The notes: a model not told the origin generated them from the sequence alone. 46,198 nt of DNA from Lachnospiraceae bacterium (GCA_022796795.1 JAAWJI010000033.1:1-46198); one strand, 5' to 3'. Numbered from the stretch's first letter, positions 34,680 through 44,300 are shown. Numbers and translations are program-made.

Positions 34680-35522
34680 TTACTTTCTCGTTTTCGGATC
34701 CAACAAATCTCGCAGGCCGTCGCCCATTATGTTCAGCGCAAGAACCGTCAAAAAGATAAATACACCGGGAACAACCGTGAGCCAGGGAGCGCTAACCATA
34801 AAATTGCGTCCTTCATTGAGCATATTCCCCCAGCTGGGAGTAGGCGGCTGTGTTCCCATCCCCAGATAGCTCAGACCCGCCTCTGCCAAAACGGCATAAC
34901 CAAACACCAGGGTTGCCTGCACAATCAGCGGGGAAATAATATTGGGCAGAATATGGCGCAGCAAAATCCTGGGGCTGGAGCTTCCTATGGCCCGGGCTGC
35001 CTCCACATACTCTGCATGCTTCACAGACATGACGGAGGACCGGATAACACGAGTCATGCCTGGTATGTATACAATCGTCAACGCCAAAATCAGGTTGGAG
35101 TCAGATTGTCCGAACACTGCCATTAAAGACATCGCTAAGACTATGGCCGGAAAGGCTGTCAAACCATCTACAATGCGCATGACAACAGCGTCTATCTTCC
35201 AGTAATAACCGGCCAGCAGCCCCACCAGCGTCCCAAAGATTACCGTCATCCCAACAGTGGTAATTCCCACCTTGTAGGATACCCTTCCTCCATATAAAAC
35301 CCGGCTCAATATATCCCTTCCATAGTTATCCGTTCCCAAAATATGTCCAGAGCAAGGTCCTTTTAGCATCTCCCGGATTTCTCCCATATTGGGATCATAG
35401 GAAGCCAGCAGCGGGGCCAGCACAGAGAGAAGAATCATGATAAGCAACAGCAGTCCTCCCACGATGATCCCGCCGTTAAGTTCTGGCATTTTCCATTTCT
35501 TTCTTCCTGTTTTTCCATCCAT
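34680..35522 (-). CDS. oppC: ABC transporter permease (OppC/DppC type)
   Basis: A 280-residue inner-membrane permease with a first helix at about 18-40, the OppC N-terminal motif HILGTDNYGRDILSR, and five further helices. The EAA coupling loop reads EYVEAARAIGSSSPRILLRHILPN, and LSYLGMGTQPPTPSWG is characteristic of OppC/DppC. ATG 35522 has GGGAGG 7 nt upstream; a GTG two codons earlier is less well placed. It pairs with OppB, whose gene ends 12 nt upstream. Confidence 0.92.
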   Translation of the reverse strand: MDGKTGRKKWKMPELNGGIIVGGLLLLIMILLSVLAPLLASYDPNMGEIREMLKGPCSGHILGTDNYGRDILSRVLYGGRVSYKVGITTVGMTVIFGTLVGLLAGYYWKIDAVVMRIVDGLTAFPAIVLAMSLMAVFGQSDSNLILALTIVYIPGMTRVIRSSVMSVKHAEYVEAARAIGSSSPRILLRHILPNIISPLIVQATLVFGYAVLAEAGLSYLGMGTQPPTPSWGNMLNEGRNFMVSAPWLTVVPGVFIFLTVLALNIMGDGLRDLLDPKTRK

Positions 35523-35534
35523 ACACACGCCTCC

Positions 35535-36488
35535 CTATGAGTGATCGCCCAGCGAGATTTTCGGATTCAGGAGCACACAGATCATATCTACCAGCAAATT
35601 TACCACTACCACAAAGGCTCCCAGATAGAATACCAACCCCTGAAACAGGGGATAGTCCCGGTCCATAATCGCATTGATAAATAATCGCCCAATACCAGGA
35701 ATGGAATAGATCTGCTCCACGACTACCGCTCCCCCGATTAGAGAACAGATGCTGATTCCCACCACTGTGATCACGGGAATCATGGCATTTCGAAAGGCAT
35801 GCAGCATCATAACAATCCACTCTTTCTGGCCCTTTGCCCGGGCGGTTTTGATATAATCCTGACTCAATACGTCAATCATAGCAGAGCGAGTCATCCGGCA
35901 CATGACTGCCGAGAAGATAAACCCAAGGGTAATGGCCGGCAGGAGAATATGGCGCAGCCAAGGAAGAAAGCCCTCTCCCATCGCTGCATACCCTCCTGTG
36001 GGAAACCATGCCACAGGAAGAGAAATAAATTGTACCAGCATCAGGGAAAGCCAAAATTCAGGAATCGCCACGCCGCAAACAGCCAGAGCCGTAATCCCCT
36101 GATCCATCCAGGATCCCCGTTTCATGGCTGCTGCAAGCCCCAGAGGAATTCCCATTAAAATGGACACAAGCACCGCACATCCCGTCAGTTGGAGCGTAAC
36201 CGGAAGCTTTTCCAGAATCAAAGACATGACCGGCCGATTATATACAAAGGATGTGCCAAAATCTCCTGTACAGATGCCCTTTAAAAACTCCAGAAATTGT
36301 TCTGCTATCGACCTGTCCAACCCCAGCCGTGCGTTGATTTCCGCCACTGTCTCAGGCGTAGCCGTGATTCCCAGATAATTTACCGCCGGTCCGCCTGGAA
36401 TCATGCGGATCATGGCAAAGGATATAACCGCAACAATCAGCAGTGTGGGAATAGCCAGCAAAATCCTTTTTCCAATATAGCGAAGCAA
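35535..36488 (-). CDS. oppB: ABC transporter permease (OppB/DppB type)
   Basis: A 317-residue permease. The start MLRYIGKRILLAIPTLLIVAV matches OppB/DppB, followed by RMIPGGPA, six predicted helices and the EAA loop YIKTARAKGQKEWIVMMLHAFRN. Translation begins at TTG (36488), with GGAGG 8 nt upstream, a strong site that compensates for the weak start codon. It follows the substrate-binding protein gene after a 212-nt structured spacer. Confidence 0.92.
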   Translation of the reverse strand: MLRYIGKRILLAIPTLLIVAVISFAMIRMIPGGPAVNYLGITATPETVAEINARLGLDRSIAEQFLEFLKGICTGDFGTSFVYNRPVMSLILEKLPVTLQLTGCAVLVSILMGIPLGLAAAMKRGSWMDQGITALAVCGVAIPEFWLSLMLVQFISLPVAWFPTGGYAAMGEGFLPWLRHILLPAITLGFIFSAVMCRMTRSAMIDVLSQDYIKTARAKGQKEWIVMMLHAFRNAMIPVITVVGISICSLIGGAVVVEQIYSIPGIGRLFINAIMDRDYPLFQGLVFYLGAFVVVVNLLVDMICVLLNPKISLGDHS

Positions 36489-36536
36489 GAAACCGCCCTC
36501 CTCTCTCCTACTTTTATAAAAAATAAACTGTCCATT

Positions 36537-36636
36537 CAGTCGCGCCCATTTACAAAGGCGCTTTCAGCGCATTCCCGATGCTTGCGCAGCTAACTTTGCT
36601 CATAAACGGGCGCTCCCTCAGGCCACAGAGCGACTG
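36537..36636. repeat. Nested inverted-repeat element between the binding-protein and permease genes
   Basis: CAGTCGC (36537-36543) pairs with GCGACTG (36630-36636). Inside, GCGCCCATTTA (36542-36552) pairs with TAAACGGGCGC (36603-36613, one mismatch), and GCGCT-TTC-AGCGC forms an inner hairpin. The minus-strand transcript continues into a T-rich tract (TTTATTTTTTAT, about 10 nt later). It could lower readthrough from the binding-protein gene into the permeases, or be a mobile hairpin repeat. The remaining spacer (36637-36700) has only a short GCCAG/CTGGC hairpin. Confidence 0.6.
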
Positions 36637-36700
36637 TCAAATTCAAACATACCGAAAGGGCACTTAGCTCGATTTGCCAGCCATCTGCAGTCTGGCTGAA

Positions 36701-38382
36701 CTATTCATAGAATACGTTATACATCCGAATGATAAATTCCTGCTCTGCTCCACCTATCTTGTCTGCCTGACCGGATAAGCTGGAAATATTCCCATAGATC
36801 ACGCAGGGAATGTCCTGATACAGCTGTACCACGGCCCTCTCATAGGCCTTCACACGCTCTTCCTGGTCCGCGCTGTGTCCACTGAGGAAAATATCCGTCA
36901 TCTCCTGAGATTCGTAGGGCGTTACAATCTGGTCTATCATAAAGAGGCTTTCCAGTCCGGTGGGATCTGCGATATCCACGTAACTAAAAGCTGTTGTAAA
37001 CATATCCCACTCCTTTTCCCGTGAGCCATTGACAAGAGCCGCTGCACAGGTCGCCCAGTCTCTTACATCCAGCTTGATATTCAAGCCGATTTCTGCAGCC
37101 TGCTGCTGCGCCATAATTGCAATCTGATACATAAAGGGATATTCCTGCGTCACCATCCAGGTGATTTCCTCCCCCTTATATCCGGCCTCTTCCAAAAGGC
37201 TTTTTGCCTTGTCATCATCATCGGCGTTGTATTTTTCCATTCCCTCTACTTCTGCCCACCAGACCATATCCTTGAAGAATACCGAGGGATTCCGTTCATA
37301 CAATTCCTCCTGTCCGCCCACGCCAGCAAAGAGACAATCGTCCATATTCAGACACAGCAGGAATGCTTCCCGGATGCGCTTATCTGCCATAGGCCCTGCC
37401 ATGGTGTTCAGAAAGGTGGTGGGTGTCCATACATTTTCAATTACTACAGGCTCAATTCCGTCCGTAGTATTCAATGTGTCCCATGCGCTCACGTCCAAAT
37501 CATCTGCATATTGATACTCACCGGCCACCAGACCATTCAGCCTCTGGGCTGCATTGGGAACAATCATCCAGGTAATCTTATCAAAATAAGCAATCCGCTC
37601 TCCTGACAGTCCGGACGCAGGTATTTCATCTGGCTTATAATCCTCAAACTTTACCATGGTCACATGATCGTCAATGACATATTCCGAATATTTATAGGGC
37701 CCTGTTCCGATTGCCTGCTCTATAGCAAGCTCATTATCGTATTCTTCCGTGCAATATTCTGCAGGATATATAAAAAACATTCCCATTCCCGGAAGTCCCA
37801 GATAAGACGCAAACAATGGCTCCCCTTTCTTTAAGGTATATTTCACCGTATAATCGTCCAACGCCTCCACCTTATCCAAATCCGCAAACAGGCTCCGATA
37901 GCCAATCCTCTGATACCGTTCCGTAGACGCCACCACATCTTCTGAATCAAAGGCGCTGCCGTCATGGAAGGTCACTCCCTCTTTAAGCTTAAAGGTCCAC
38001 TGAGTATAGTCCTGGTTGCTTTCCCAAACAGTAGCCAGCTGAGGGCTTAATTCGCTGGCCGCATTGAAAATCACCAGCTGTTCAAACACATGGAACCCCA
38101 TTCTCTGGTCCACGCTGGCAGAGGATCCCATGCAGTCAAAGGTATTAGGCCCTGCTGCCACTGCCACCGTAATCTCAGAGTCGGCCTTACTGCTTTCCCC
38201 TCCCCCTGAGGACTCTTCTGCAGGAGCTGTCCCTGCCGGATTCTCCTGTGCTGGTGTATCAACAGATGTCTGTTTCCCCCAGAGCACCCGGCAATGCTAA
38301 CGATTAATACTACGACTGCAGCCGCCATCCCCCAAAAACGTGTCATTGAAAAAACATCATGGTTACTTTCCTTCTTTTTCAT
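36701..38382 (-). pseudogene. Opp-type ABC transporter substrate-binding lipoprotein, frameshifted after its signal peptide
   Basis: The family-5 extracellular solute-binding domain (about 500 residues, with TFHDGSAFDSEDVVASTERY, AIGTGPYKY and DKRIREAFLLCLN) is in one frame. The start and lipoprotein signal are in another. From ATG 38382 (AGGAGGTG upstream) the frame reads MKKKESNHDVFSMTRFW, a hydrophobic helix and the lipobox SIAGC (C33). The frames meet at a G5 tract (C5 at 38276-38280 on the plus strand). Adding one G would join CSGG to KQTSVDT and restore a protein of about 560 residues. It may be a true mutation, a slippage-switched allele or a sequencing error. A GTG at 38287 could start an unexported form. 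It follows the second deoR by 21 nt. Confidence 0.82.
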
Positions 38383-38403
38383 ATTGCTTACACCTCCTGA
38401 TTT

Positions 38404-39147
38404 TTAACATACGCAGACCTGTATCCCCAATTTTCTCATCTGTTCCAACGAATTTTGGCTGCTTTTGCTGTCATTTGTTATGATCTTTGTCACCACCTCC
38501 AACCCACAGACATAGTAAAAGCTTTCCATACCCACCTTAGATTCATCTGCTACTACAATAACCTCCTTGGCCCTCTCAATCATTTTTCGATATAAATCCG
38601 CTGTGTCTACATGTCTTGTCGTAAGTCCTTTTGTACAACTAATTCCATTTACAGATAGAATCAGCTTATCTACCTTATACTGCTCCAGCTGCTCTATGGT
38701 ATCCCGGCCGCTGGTAAATACAGCATCACTGCTCATTTTTCCTCCCAACAGAATCAGTTGAATTTCATCCCGACCGCTTAGCTCTCCAGCCGCATATACG
38801 GAATTTGTCAATACCTTCAACCTTTTCCCCCACTGCAGCTTCTGAGCCAACAGAAGTGTGGTTGTCCCTGCATTCATAATCAGACTCTCTCCATCCTGAA
38901 TCTCCCTCTCTGTATAATCAGAAATCCGGTGCAAAATTTCCAACCGCTCATCCTTCCCCCGCATATCTCTGCGAGCGCTGGCGCCGCCAAAGGTGCGGAT
39001 TAATTTCCCCTCATCCTCCATTTGCTGCAGATCCTTTCGCACCGTCACCACAGAAACCCCTAAAAGCTGACTCAGCTCTGCTGCCCGGATCGTCTGCTGA
39101 TCTCCAAGAATCTCCAAAATTCTCTGCTCCCTCTCCTGATATTTCAT
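38404..39147 (-). CDS. DeoR-family transcriptional regulator (second of tandem pair)
   Basis: A 247-residue regulator with an N-terminal winged helix (1-56, AELSQLLGVSVVTVRKDLQQME followed by FGGAS) and a C-terminal sugar-phosphate-sensing domain. The phosphate-loop motif NAGTTTLLLA is intact, and SVNGISCTKGLTT and VVADESKVGMESF are typical of the family. ATG 39147 overlaps the stop of the preceding deoR by 4 nt (ATGA), so the pair is translationally coupled; a longer frame to 39288 is rejected. It probably controls the Opp-SDR operon in which it lies. Confidence 0.92.
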   Translation of the reverse strand: MKYQEREQRILEILGDQQTIRAAELSQLLGVSVVTVRKDLQQMEDEGKLIRTFGGASARRDMRGKDERLEILHRISDYTEREIQDGESLIMNAGTTTLLLAQKLQWGKRLKVLTNSVYAAGELSGRDEIQLILLGGKMSSDAVFTSGRDTIEQLEQYKVDKLILSVNGISCTKGLTTRHVDTADLYRKMIERAKEVIVVADESKVGMESFYYVCGLEVVTKIITNDSKSSQNSLEQMRKLGIQVCVC

Positions 39148-39932
39148 CCAACCATTCCCCCCTTGGCCTTCGCATACCGAATCTGAATTCCCGCATCTGC
39201 AATTTTTCTTAAAATCCTTTGTTTCCCGGGATCCTCTGTCCAGTTTGTAACCAGAATGTCCGCAACGGAAATATCTTCGATATGGCAAAAGCTTTCATGA
39301 CCTATCTTCGTAATATCTCCCACAATAATTTTTATTCTGGCCCTTTCCAAAACAGATTTCAGGGTATCCGCTCCCTCCACACGAAGAGTTGTGAGACCTG
39401 CTTTTGCATCAATGCCATCCATGGTAATAATGGCTTTGTCCGCCATGTATTTATCTGCCTGCTTTACCGCATCCCGTCCATATACAAAGGAATCTCTCAC
39501 ATAGATCTCTCCTCCCAGAATCATCACCTGATAATCTGGACGCGCACAGGCATCCTTTGCAATCTGCAAAGAGTCTGTAACAATTTGCAGTCTGGTCCGA
39601 TTCCTGGCATACAACAGTGTCAGATGAGGGGTAATCCCACTGGTCACAACCAGAGAATCACCATCCTCAATCATTTTCGCCGCCTCAAAGGCCACCAGAT
39701 GTTTCAGCTCCGATTTTTGTTCCATCCTCCCTGTTTGGAGCTTATCCGCAGTTGCTCCGCCAGAGATGCGCTGCAGCTTCCCCTGTTCCTCCAGAGTCCT
39801 CAAATCCTTCCGGATTGTCACCGTGGATACCTGTATTTTCTCGCTCAGCTCTCTCACTGATACGGTTCCAATTAATCCAATCTGGTACATAATCCAGTTC
39901 AGACGTTCTTCCCTTCCGATTCCGCTCTTCAC
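39144..39932 (-). CDS. DeoR-family transcriptional regulator (first of tandem pair)
   Basis: A 262-residue regulator starting at GTG 39932 behind AAAAGG. The winged-helix domain contains RELSEKIQVSTVTIRKDLRTLEEQ and ISGGAT. The C-terminal domain keeps VTDSLQIA, LGGEIYV, TMDGIDAKAGLTT and GDITKIGHESF. The usual phosphate-binding AGTT loop is replaced by TSGITPHLTLL, so ligand recognition may differ from its neighbour. It is the first gene of the long minus-strand operon, behind a promoter at 40055-40083. Confidence 0.9.
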   Translation of the reverse strand: MKSGIGREERLNWIMYQIGLIGTVSVRELSEKIQVSTVTIRKDLRTLEEQGKLQRISGGATADKLQTGRMEQKSELKHLVAFEAAKMIEDGDSLVVTSGITPHLTLLYARNRTRLQIVTDSLQIAKDACARPDYQVMILGGEIYVRDSFVYGRDAVKQADKYMADKAIITMDGIDAKAGLTTLRVEGADTLKSVLERARIKIIVGDITKIGHESFCHIEDISVADILVTNWTEDPGKQRILRKIADAGIQIRYAKAKGGMVG

Positions 39933-40054
39933 ACCTTTTCACGTTTCTCCATTTCTTTCTTTTTGGAAAATTTATATTTTCTTTTTAATTTTCTTTCACT
40001 ATTAAGTTTCGTTAAAATATATAATTTATAGTTTTTATCATTTTCTTTTCTATT

Positions 40055-40083
40055 ATTATCGCAATAATTCAATATTTTGTCAA
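40055..40083 (-). promoter_or_regulatory. Sigma-A promoter of the deoR-deoR-SBP-opp-SDR operon
   Basis: TTGACA (40078-40083), a 17-nt spacer and GATAAT (40055-40060) on the minus strand. Transcription would start near 40048, leaving a leader of about 115 nt that contains the operator-like AAGTTTCGTT site at 40004-40013. Confidence 0.72.
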
Positions 40084-40291
40084 TTAATTTTTTCTATTTT
40101 TTACTTTTTATTTCGAAAGTTTGCTTTTTTCTTTTTATGTTTTTTACATTTTTCTTCTTTTTTGTTTATAAATTCCACAAATTTTATCTGGACTTCATCA
40201 AATTCTTTTATTTTTTATGCATAAAGAAAATTATATTTATCTTTTTAGATAATCTTATCCTTGTCATAAAATTAGAAACGAAACTTCTTCA

Positions 40292-40320
40292 TTGCGTGAA
40301 ATATAAGTTTATGCTATAAT
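40292..40320 (+). promoter_or_regulatory. Sigma-A promoter of the divergent deoR gene
   Basis: TTGCGT (40292-40297), a 17-nt spacer and a perfect TATAAT (40315-40320). The predicted start near 40327 coincides with an AAACGAAAG site, and AACGAAACTT sits just upstream of the -35 box, an arrangement that fits repression. Confidence 0.75.
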
Positions 40321-40351
40321 TTGGAAAAACGAAAGCTTCTGAGGTAATGTC

Positions 40352-41137
40352 ATGGATAAAAAGCGCAAGATAGACTACAGGAGAAAGCATATCCTGGAGC
40401 TGATCGCAAAAGATGGGCAGGTAAAAATTTCTCAGTTAAGTGAAATCTTACACACCACCCCAGTAACCATACGAAGTGACCTTACCGCCCTGGAAAATGC
40501 CGGATATCTGAAACGAGTCAACGGAGGAGCCATCCAAGCTGTCAAAAATTATTACACCGTGGAGAATCAGCAGCAAAAGACCTGCAGTCTGGAGACAGAA
40601 ACTTCCATCGCACAGGCAACCGCAGCATTGATTCCTGATGGTTGCACCCTTTTCATTAACGCCGGTCCCCTTTCTCTTTACACCGCCATCGAGCTGAAAG
40701 GGCGAAGCGGCTTGAATATTGTTACCAATTCTATCGCCGTTGCCATTGAGCTGGCAAGTCATCCAACCTTCCGGGTTATTTTACTGGGTGGCGATGTCAA
40801 TGCCCAGTATTCTTTTTCCTATGGCAGCACCGCTCTGGAGCAGCTGGAGCATTTTAAGGCAAATAAAGCAATTCTTTCTATTGACGGCATCTGCATGGGC
40901 GCCGGAATCACCACCTATCACGCAGAGGAAGTTTCCCTGTGCCGCGCCATGATGAAGCGCTCCAATGAAACCATTGTGATTGCAGATTCCTCCAAATGGG
41001 CACAGGAAAGCTTTTCCAATATCTCCCCTCTGGAGTACGCCGATTACTATGTGACTGATCCGGCTGCAGATGCGGCAACCGCCTCTGCCATCAAAAACCT
41101 GGGAAAGCAGGTGGTTTTCTCAACCTCCGGAATGTAG
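40352..41137 (+). CDS. DeoR-family transcriptional regulator (divergent)
   Basis: A 261-residue regulator with a winged helix near the N-terminus (SQLSEILHTTPVTIRSDLTALENAGYLKRVNGGA) and a DeoR C-terminal sensor domain (IVTNSIAVAIELA, LLGGDVNAQYSFSYG, SIDGICMGAGITTYH, VIADSSKWAQESF). The phosphate-loop position reads NAGPLSLYTA instead of the usual AGTT. GAGG lies 7 nt before the ATG. It is transcribed away from the operon and shares the operator-like sites, so cross-regulation is likely. Confidence 0.92.
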   Translation: MDKKRKIDYRRKHILELIAKDGQVKISQLSEILHTTPVTIRSDLTALENAGYLKRVNGGAIQAVKNYYTVENQQQKTCSLETETSIAQATAALIPDGCTLFINAGPLSLYTAIELKGRSGLNIVTNSIAVAIELASHPTFRVILLGGDVNAQYSFSYGSTALEQLEHFKANKAILSIDGICMGAGITTYHAEEVSLCRAMMKRSNETIVIADSSKWAQESFSNISPLEYADYYVTDPAADAATASAIKNLGKQVVFSTSGM

Positions 41138-41182
41138 CTTTCCTTATGTCTTGATACGGACCAGGACGGTGTTATGATATGA

Positions 41183-41389
41183 AATAAGGAACAAGTCAGA
41201 ATCGAAACCGAAAAATACGACAAAGAAAAAGAGGACCAGTTCGTACTGATCCCCTTTCATGTCGCCAAAAGCTTCCTGGCCCCCTCCTGCGAGCTCTATG
41301 ATGTCTACAGGGCCTTATTCGTCCTGGCCAAAGCATACGATTTTATCCAGTCCGAGAAGGGCCGGCTTGAAAAGCATCCGGGCGCCTAA
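41183..41389 (+). pseudogene. Decayed coding fragment of unknown family
   Basis: A 68-codon open frame with protein-like composition (IETEKYDKEKEDQF, then LIPFHVAKSFLAPSCELYDVY and LVLAKAYDFIQSEKG-like hydrophobic/amphipathic segments), ending at TAA 41387-41389. It has no ATG, GTG or TTG start after the in-frame TGA at 41180-41182, which is preceded by an ATG. A promoter-like TTGATA-N16-TATGAT lies at 41151-41178. It looks like the tail of a gene truncated or broken by a nonsense change. I do not recognise the family. The rest of the gap (41138-41459) shows nothing else. Confidence 0.45.
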
Positions 41390-41459
41390 TATCCTAATAG
41401 CAAGCCCTCCCAACCCCTTCTATATAGTCATTTTCTTCCTTATTAGTAAAGCTGAAAAT

Positions 41460-44300
41460 TTACTTTATGTCCTTTGCGGATGCTAAATACCGCTTTACAT
41501 ACTGCCCTGTATAGGATACCGGACTCTCGGCCACCTCCTCCGGCGTGCCTTTTGCAATGACCGTGCCGCCCCGGTCGCCGCCCTCAGGGCCCATGTCTAT
41601 GAGATAATCTGCCGTCTTGATTACATCCAGATTGTGCTCAATGACCACCACGGTGTTGCCCCCTTCTGCCAGCCGCTGGAGAATCTCAGTCAGCTTATGC
41701 ACGTCAGCAAAATGAAGCCCTGTGGTAGGCTCGTCCAAAATGTAGATGGTTTTTCCCGTACTGCGGCGGCTCAGCTCCGTGGCCAGCTTGATCCGCTGGG
41801 CTTCTCCTCCGGACAGGGTGGTGGAGGGCTGCCCAAGCTTGATATAGGAAAGGCCCACATCATTGAGGGTTTCGATCTTGCGGGCAATGGAGGGCACATT
41901 CTCAAAGAATTTCAGTGCCTCTTCCACAGTCATATCCAGCACGTCATAAATGCTCTTTCCCTTATATTTTACCTCCAGGGTTTCCCGGTTATAGCGTTTA
42001 CCCTGACAGACCTCGCAGGGCACATACACGTCTGGCAGGAAGTGCATCTCAATCTTTATAATTCCATCGCCGCTGCAGGCCTCACAGCGTCCTCCCTTTA
42101 CATTAAAACTGAAACGTCCTTTCTTGTAGCCCTTGCTCTTAGCGTCCGCAGTGGACGCAAACAGATCCCGGATTTGATCAAATACGCCGGTGTAGGTGGC
42201 CGGATTGGATCGGGGGGTGCGCCCAATGGGGGACTGGTCAATGCTGATTACCTTGTCAAGTTGTTGGATTCCTTCCATCTCCTTATGCTTTCCAGGAATA
42301 ATCCTGGCCCGATTTAGCTCTCTGGCCAGCCGTTTATAGAGAATCTCATTGATAAGGGAGCTCTTTCCGGAACCAGACACACCGGTGACACAGGTAAATA
42401 TACCCAGAGGAAGCTGCACATCAATATTTTTCAGGTTATTTTCCTGGGCCCCCTTTATGGTAAGCCAGCCTACAGGCTCCCTTCTCTTTTCCGGCACGGG
42501 AATACGCAGCCTTCCGCTTAAGTATGCGCCGGTAATGGATTCCGGTACCTCCATGATTTCCTGGGCTGTGCCTGCCGCCACCACGTGGCCCCCATGCTCC
42601 CCGGCTCCCGGACCGATATCCACCACATAGTCCGCTGCCAGCATAGTGTCCTCGTCGTGCTCCACCACCACCAGGGTATTTCCCAGATCCCGCAGCCGTT
42701 TCAAAGTTGCCAGAAGCTTGTCATTATCCCTCTGATGAAGGCCGATACTGGGCTCATCCAAAATATAGGCCACACCCACCAGGCCGGAGCCGATCTGGGT
42801 AGCCAAGCGGATACGCTGAGCCTCCCCCCCGGACAGGCTTCCTGTAGCCCTTGCCAGAGTCAGGTAATCCAACCCCACGTCCATCAGAAATCCCACCCGG
42901 GCCCGGATCTCTTTTAAAATCTGATCCCCAATCAGGCGCTGCTGCCTGGTCAGCTCCATTTCCTGAAGAAATGCCTGCAGGTTTCCGATGGACAAAGAAG
43001 TAATCTGATAAATATTTTTATCATGAACCGTCACAGCCAGGGAGGTCTTTTTCAGCCTCTGGCCTTTGCAGGCCTTGCAGGGAGTGATCCGCATAAACTC
43101 CTCATACTCCTGCTTCATATATTCAGAGCCTGTCTCCCGGTAACGCCGCTCCACATTGCGGACCAGGCCCTCAAAGGTCACATCATAAACGCCCTCCCCC
43201 CGCTGGCCCCGGTAATAAACCTTAACCGTGCGGCCATTGGTTCCATTGATCAGCATATCCTGCACCTCCTGACGCAGCTCCTGATAGGGGGTGTGCAGGT
43301 CAAAGTCGTACTCCTCCGCCAAGGCCTGCAAGGTGGCATAGGTATAGCTGGAGGGATCCGTGCAGGACTGCCAGCCCATGACCGTAATGGCTCCATCCGC
43401 AATGCTCAAGGACTTGTCCGGAATCATGAGATCCTCGTCAAATTCCATTTTGTATCCCAGTCCAAAGCAGTCCGGGCAGGCGCCGAAGGGATTGTTAAAG
43501 GAAAAGCTTCTGGGCTCTATCTCCTCCATGCTGATGCCGCAGTCCGGGCAGGCGTAGCTGGAGCTGAAGGTCAAAAGCTCCCCATCCATAATCTCCACCA
43601 CCAGAAGGCCCTCAGACAGACTTAAAACCGTCTCAATGGAATCTGCCAGACGCTTCTCAATGCCCTCTTTCACCACAAGCCGGTCCACCACGATCTCAAT
43701 CGAATGCTTGATATTCTTGTCCAGCTTAATCTCCTCGGACAGCTCATAGAGATTTCCGTCAATCTTTACCCGCACAAATCCGCTTTTGCGGGCCTGCTCC
43801 AGCACCTTTACATGCTCGCCCTTTCTCCCTTTTACCACCGGAGCCAGAATCTGGATCCGGGTGCGCTCCGGCAGGCTCATGATCTGATCCACCATCTGAT
43901 CCACAGTCTGCTTCTTGATCTCCTTGCCGCACTTGGGGCAGTGGGGGATCCCGATTCTGGCATACAAAAGGCGGAAATAATCATAGATTTCCGTCACGGT
44001 TCCCACCGTGGAGCGGGGGTTGCGGTTGGTAGACTTCTGGTCAATGGAAATGGCCGGGGACAAACCTTCGATACTCTCCACATCCGGCTTCTCCATCTGG
44101 CCCAGAAACTGCCTAGCATAGGAGGACAGGGATTCCATATATCGCCTCTGTCCCTCCGCATAAATCGTGTCAAAAGCCAGAGAGGACTTTCCGGAACCGC
44201 TCAGGCCTGTGAGCACCACAAACTCATTTCTGGGGATATTCACATCCAGATTCTTTAAATTATGTTCATTTGCCCCTCTGATCTTGATAAACTGTCTCAT
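41460..44300 (-). CDS. uvrA: Excinuclease ABC subunit A
   Basis: A 946-residue UvrA, full length. The first ATPase has Walker [15 protein letters not shown] and the zinc module YACPDCG...ACPDCFG. The signature [19 protein letters not shown] with [15 protein letters not shown] follows. The second ATPase has [13 protein letters not shown], the zinc finger CEACSGDG...[10 protein letters not shown] and [13 protein letters not shown]. It recognises DNA damage with UvrB in nucleotide excision repair. It starts 76 nt after uvrB, the usual Firmicutes uvrB-uvrA order. Confidence 0.98.
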   Translation of the reverse strand: MRQFIKIRGANEHNLKNLDVNIPRNEFVVLTGLSGSGKSSLAFDTIYAEGQRRYMESLSSYARQFLGQMEKPDVESIEGLSPAISIDQKSTNRNPRSTVGTVTEIYDYFRLLYARIGIPHCPKCGKEIKKQTVDQMVDQIMSLPERTRIQILAPVVKGRKGEHVKVLEQARKSGFVRVKIDGNLYELSEEIKLDKNIKHSIEIVVDRLVVKEGIEKRLADSIETVLSLSEGLLVVEIMDGELLTFSSSYACPDCGISMEEIEPRSFSFNNPFGACPDCFGLGYKMEFDEDLMIPDKSLSIADGAITVMGWQSCTDPSSYTYATLQALAEEYDFDLHTPYQELRQEVQDMLINGTNGRTVKVYYRGQRGEGVYDVTFEGLVRNVERRYRETGSEYMKQEYEEFMRITPCKACKGQRLKKTSLAVTVHDKNIYQITSLSIGNLQAFLQEMELTRQQRLIGDQILKEIRARVGFLMDVGLDYLTLARATGSLSGGEAQRIRLATQIGSGLVGVAYILDEPSIGLHQRDNDKLLATLKRLRDLGNTLVVVEHDEDTMLAADYVVDIGPGAGEHGGHVVAAGTAQEIMEVPESITGAYLSGRLRIPVPEKRREPVGWLTIKGAQENNLKNIDVQLPLGIFTCVTGVSGSGKSSLINEILYKRLARELNRARIIPGKHKEMEGIQQLDKVISIDQSPIGRTPRSNPATYTGVFDQIRDLFASTADAKSKGYKKGRFSFNVKGGRCEACSGDGIIKIEMHFLPDVYVPCEVCQGKRYNRETLEVKYKGKSIYDVLDMTVEEALKFFENVPSIARKIETLNDVGLSYIKLGQPSTTLSGGEAQRIKLATELSRRSTGKTIYILDEPTTGLHFADVHKLTEILQRLAEGGNTVVVIEHNLDVIKTADYLIDMGPEGGDRGGTVIAKGTPEEVAESPVSYTGQYVKRYLASAKDIK

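Larger units (their letters stand above)
40004..40337. promoter_or_regulatory. Candidate DeoR operators in the divergent control region
   Basis: AAGTTTCGTT at 40004-40013 and its exact complement AACGAAACTT at 40277-40286 face each divergent promoter. Related sites are a TTTCGAAA palindrome (40111-40118) and AAACGAAAGCTT (about 40328-40339). TTTCRTTT-like elements are known in operators of DeoR-family members such as AgaR. Binding by the three DeoR proteins encoded here is inferred. The whole spacer (39933-40351) is extremely AT rich, with T concentrated on the plus strand. Confidence 0.5.

Noticed and set aside
40077..40319. 80-codon plus-strand frame rich in Phe and Leu, resembling a membrane peptide
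   Set aside because: The composition follows from the T-rich strand of the control region; no ribosome binding site, and it overlaps promoters and operator-like sites.
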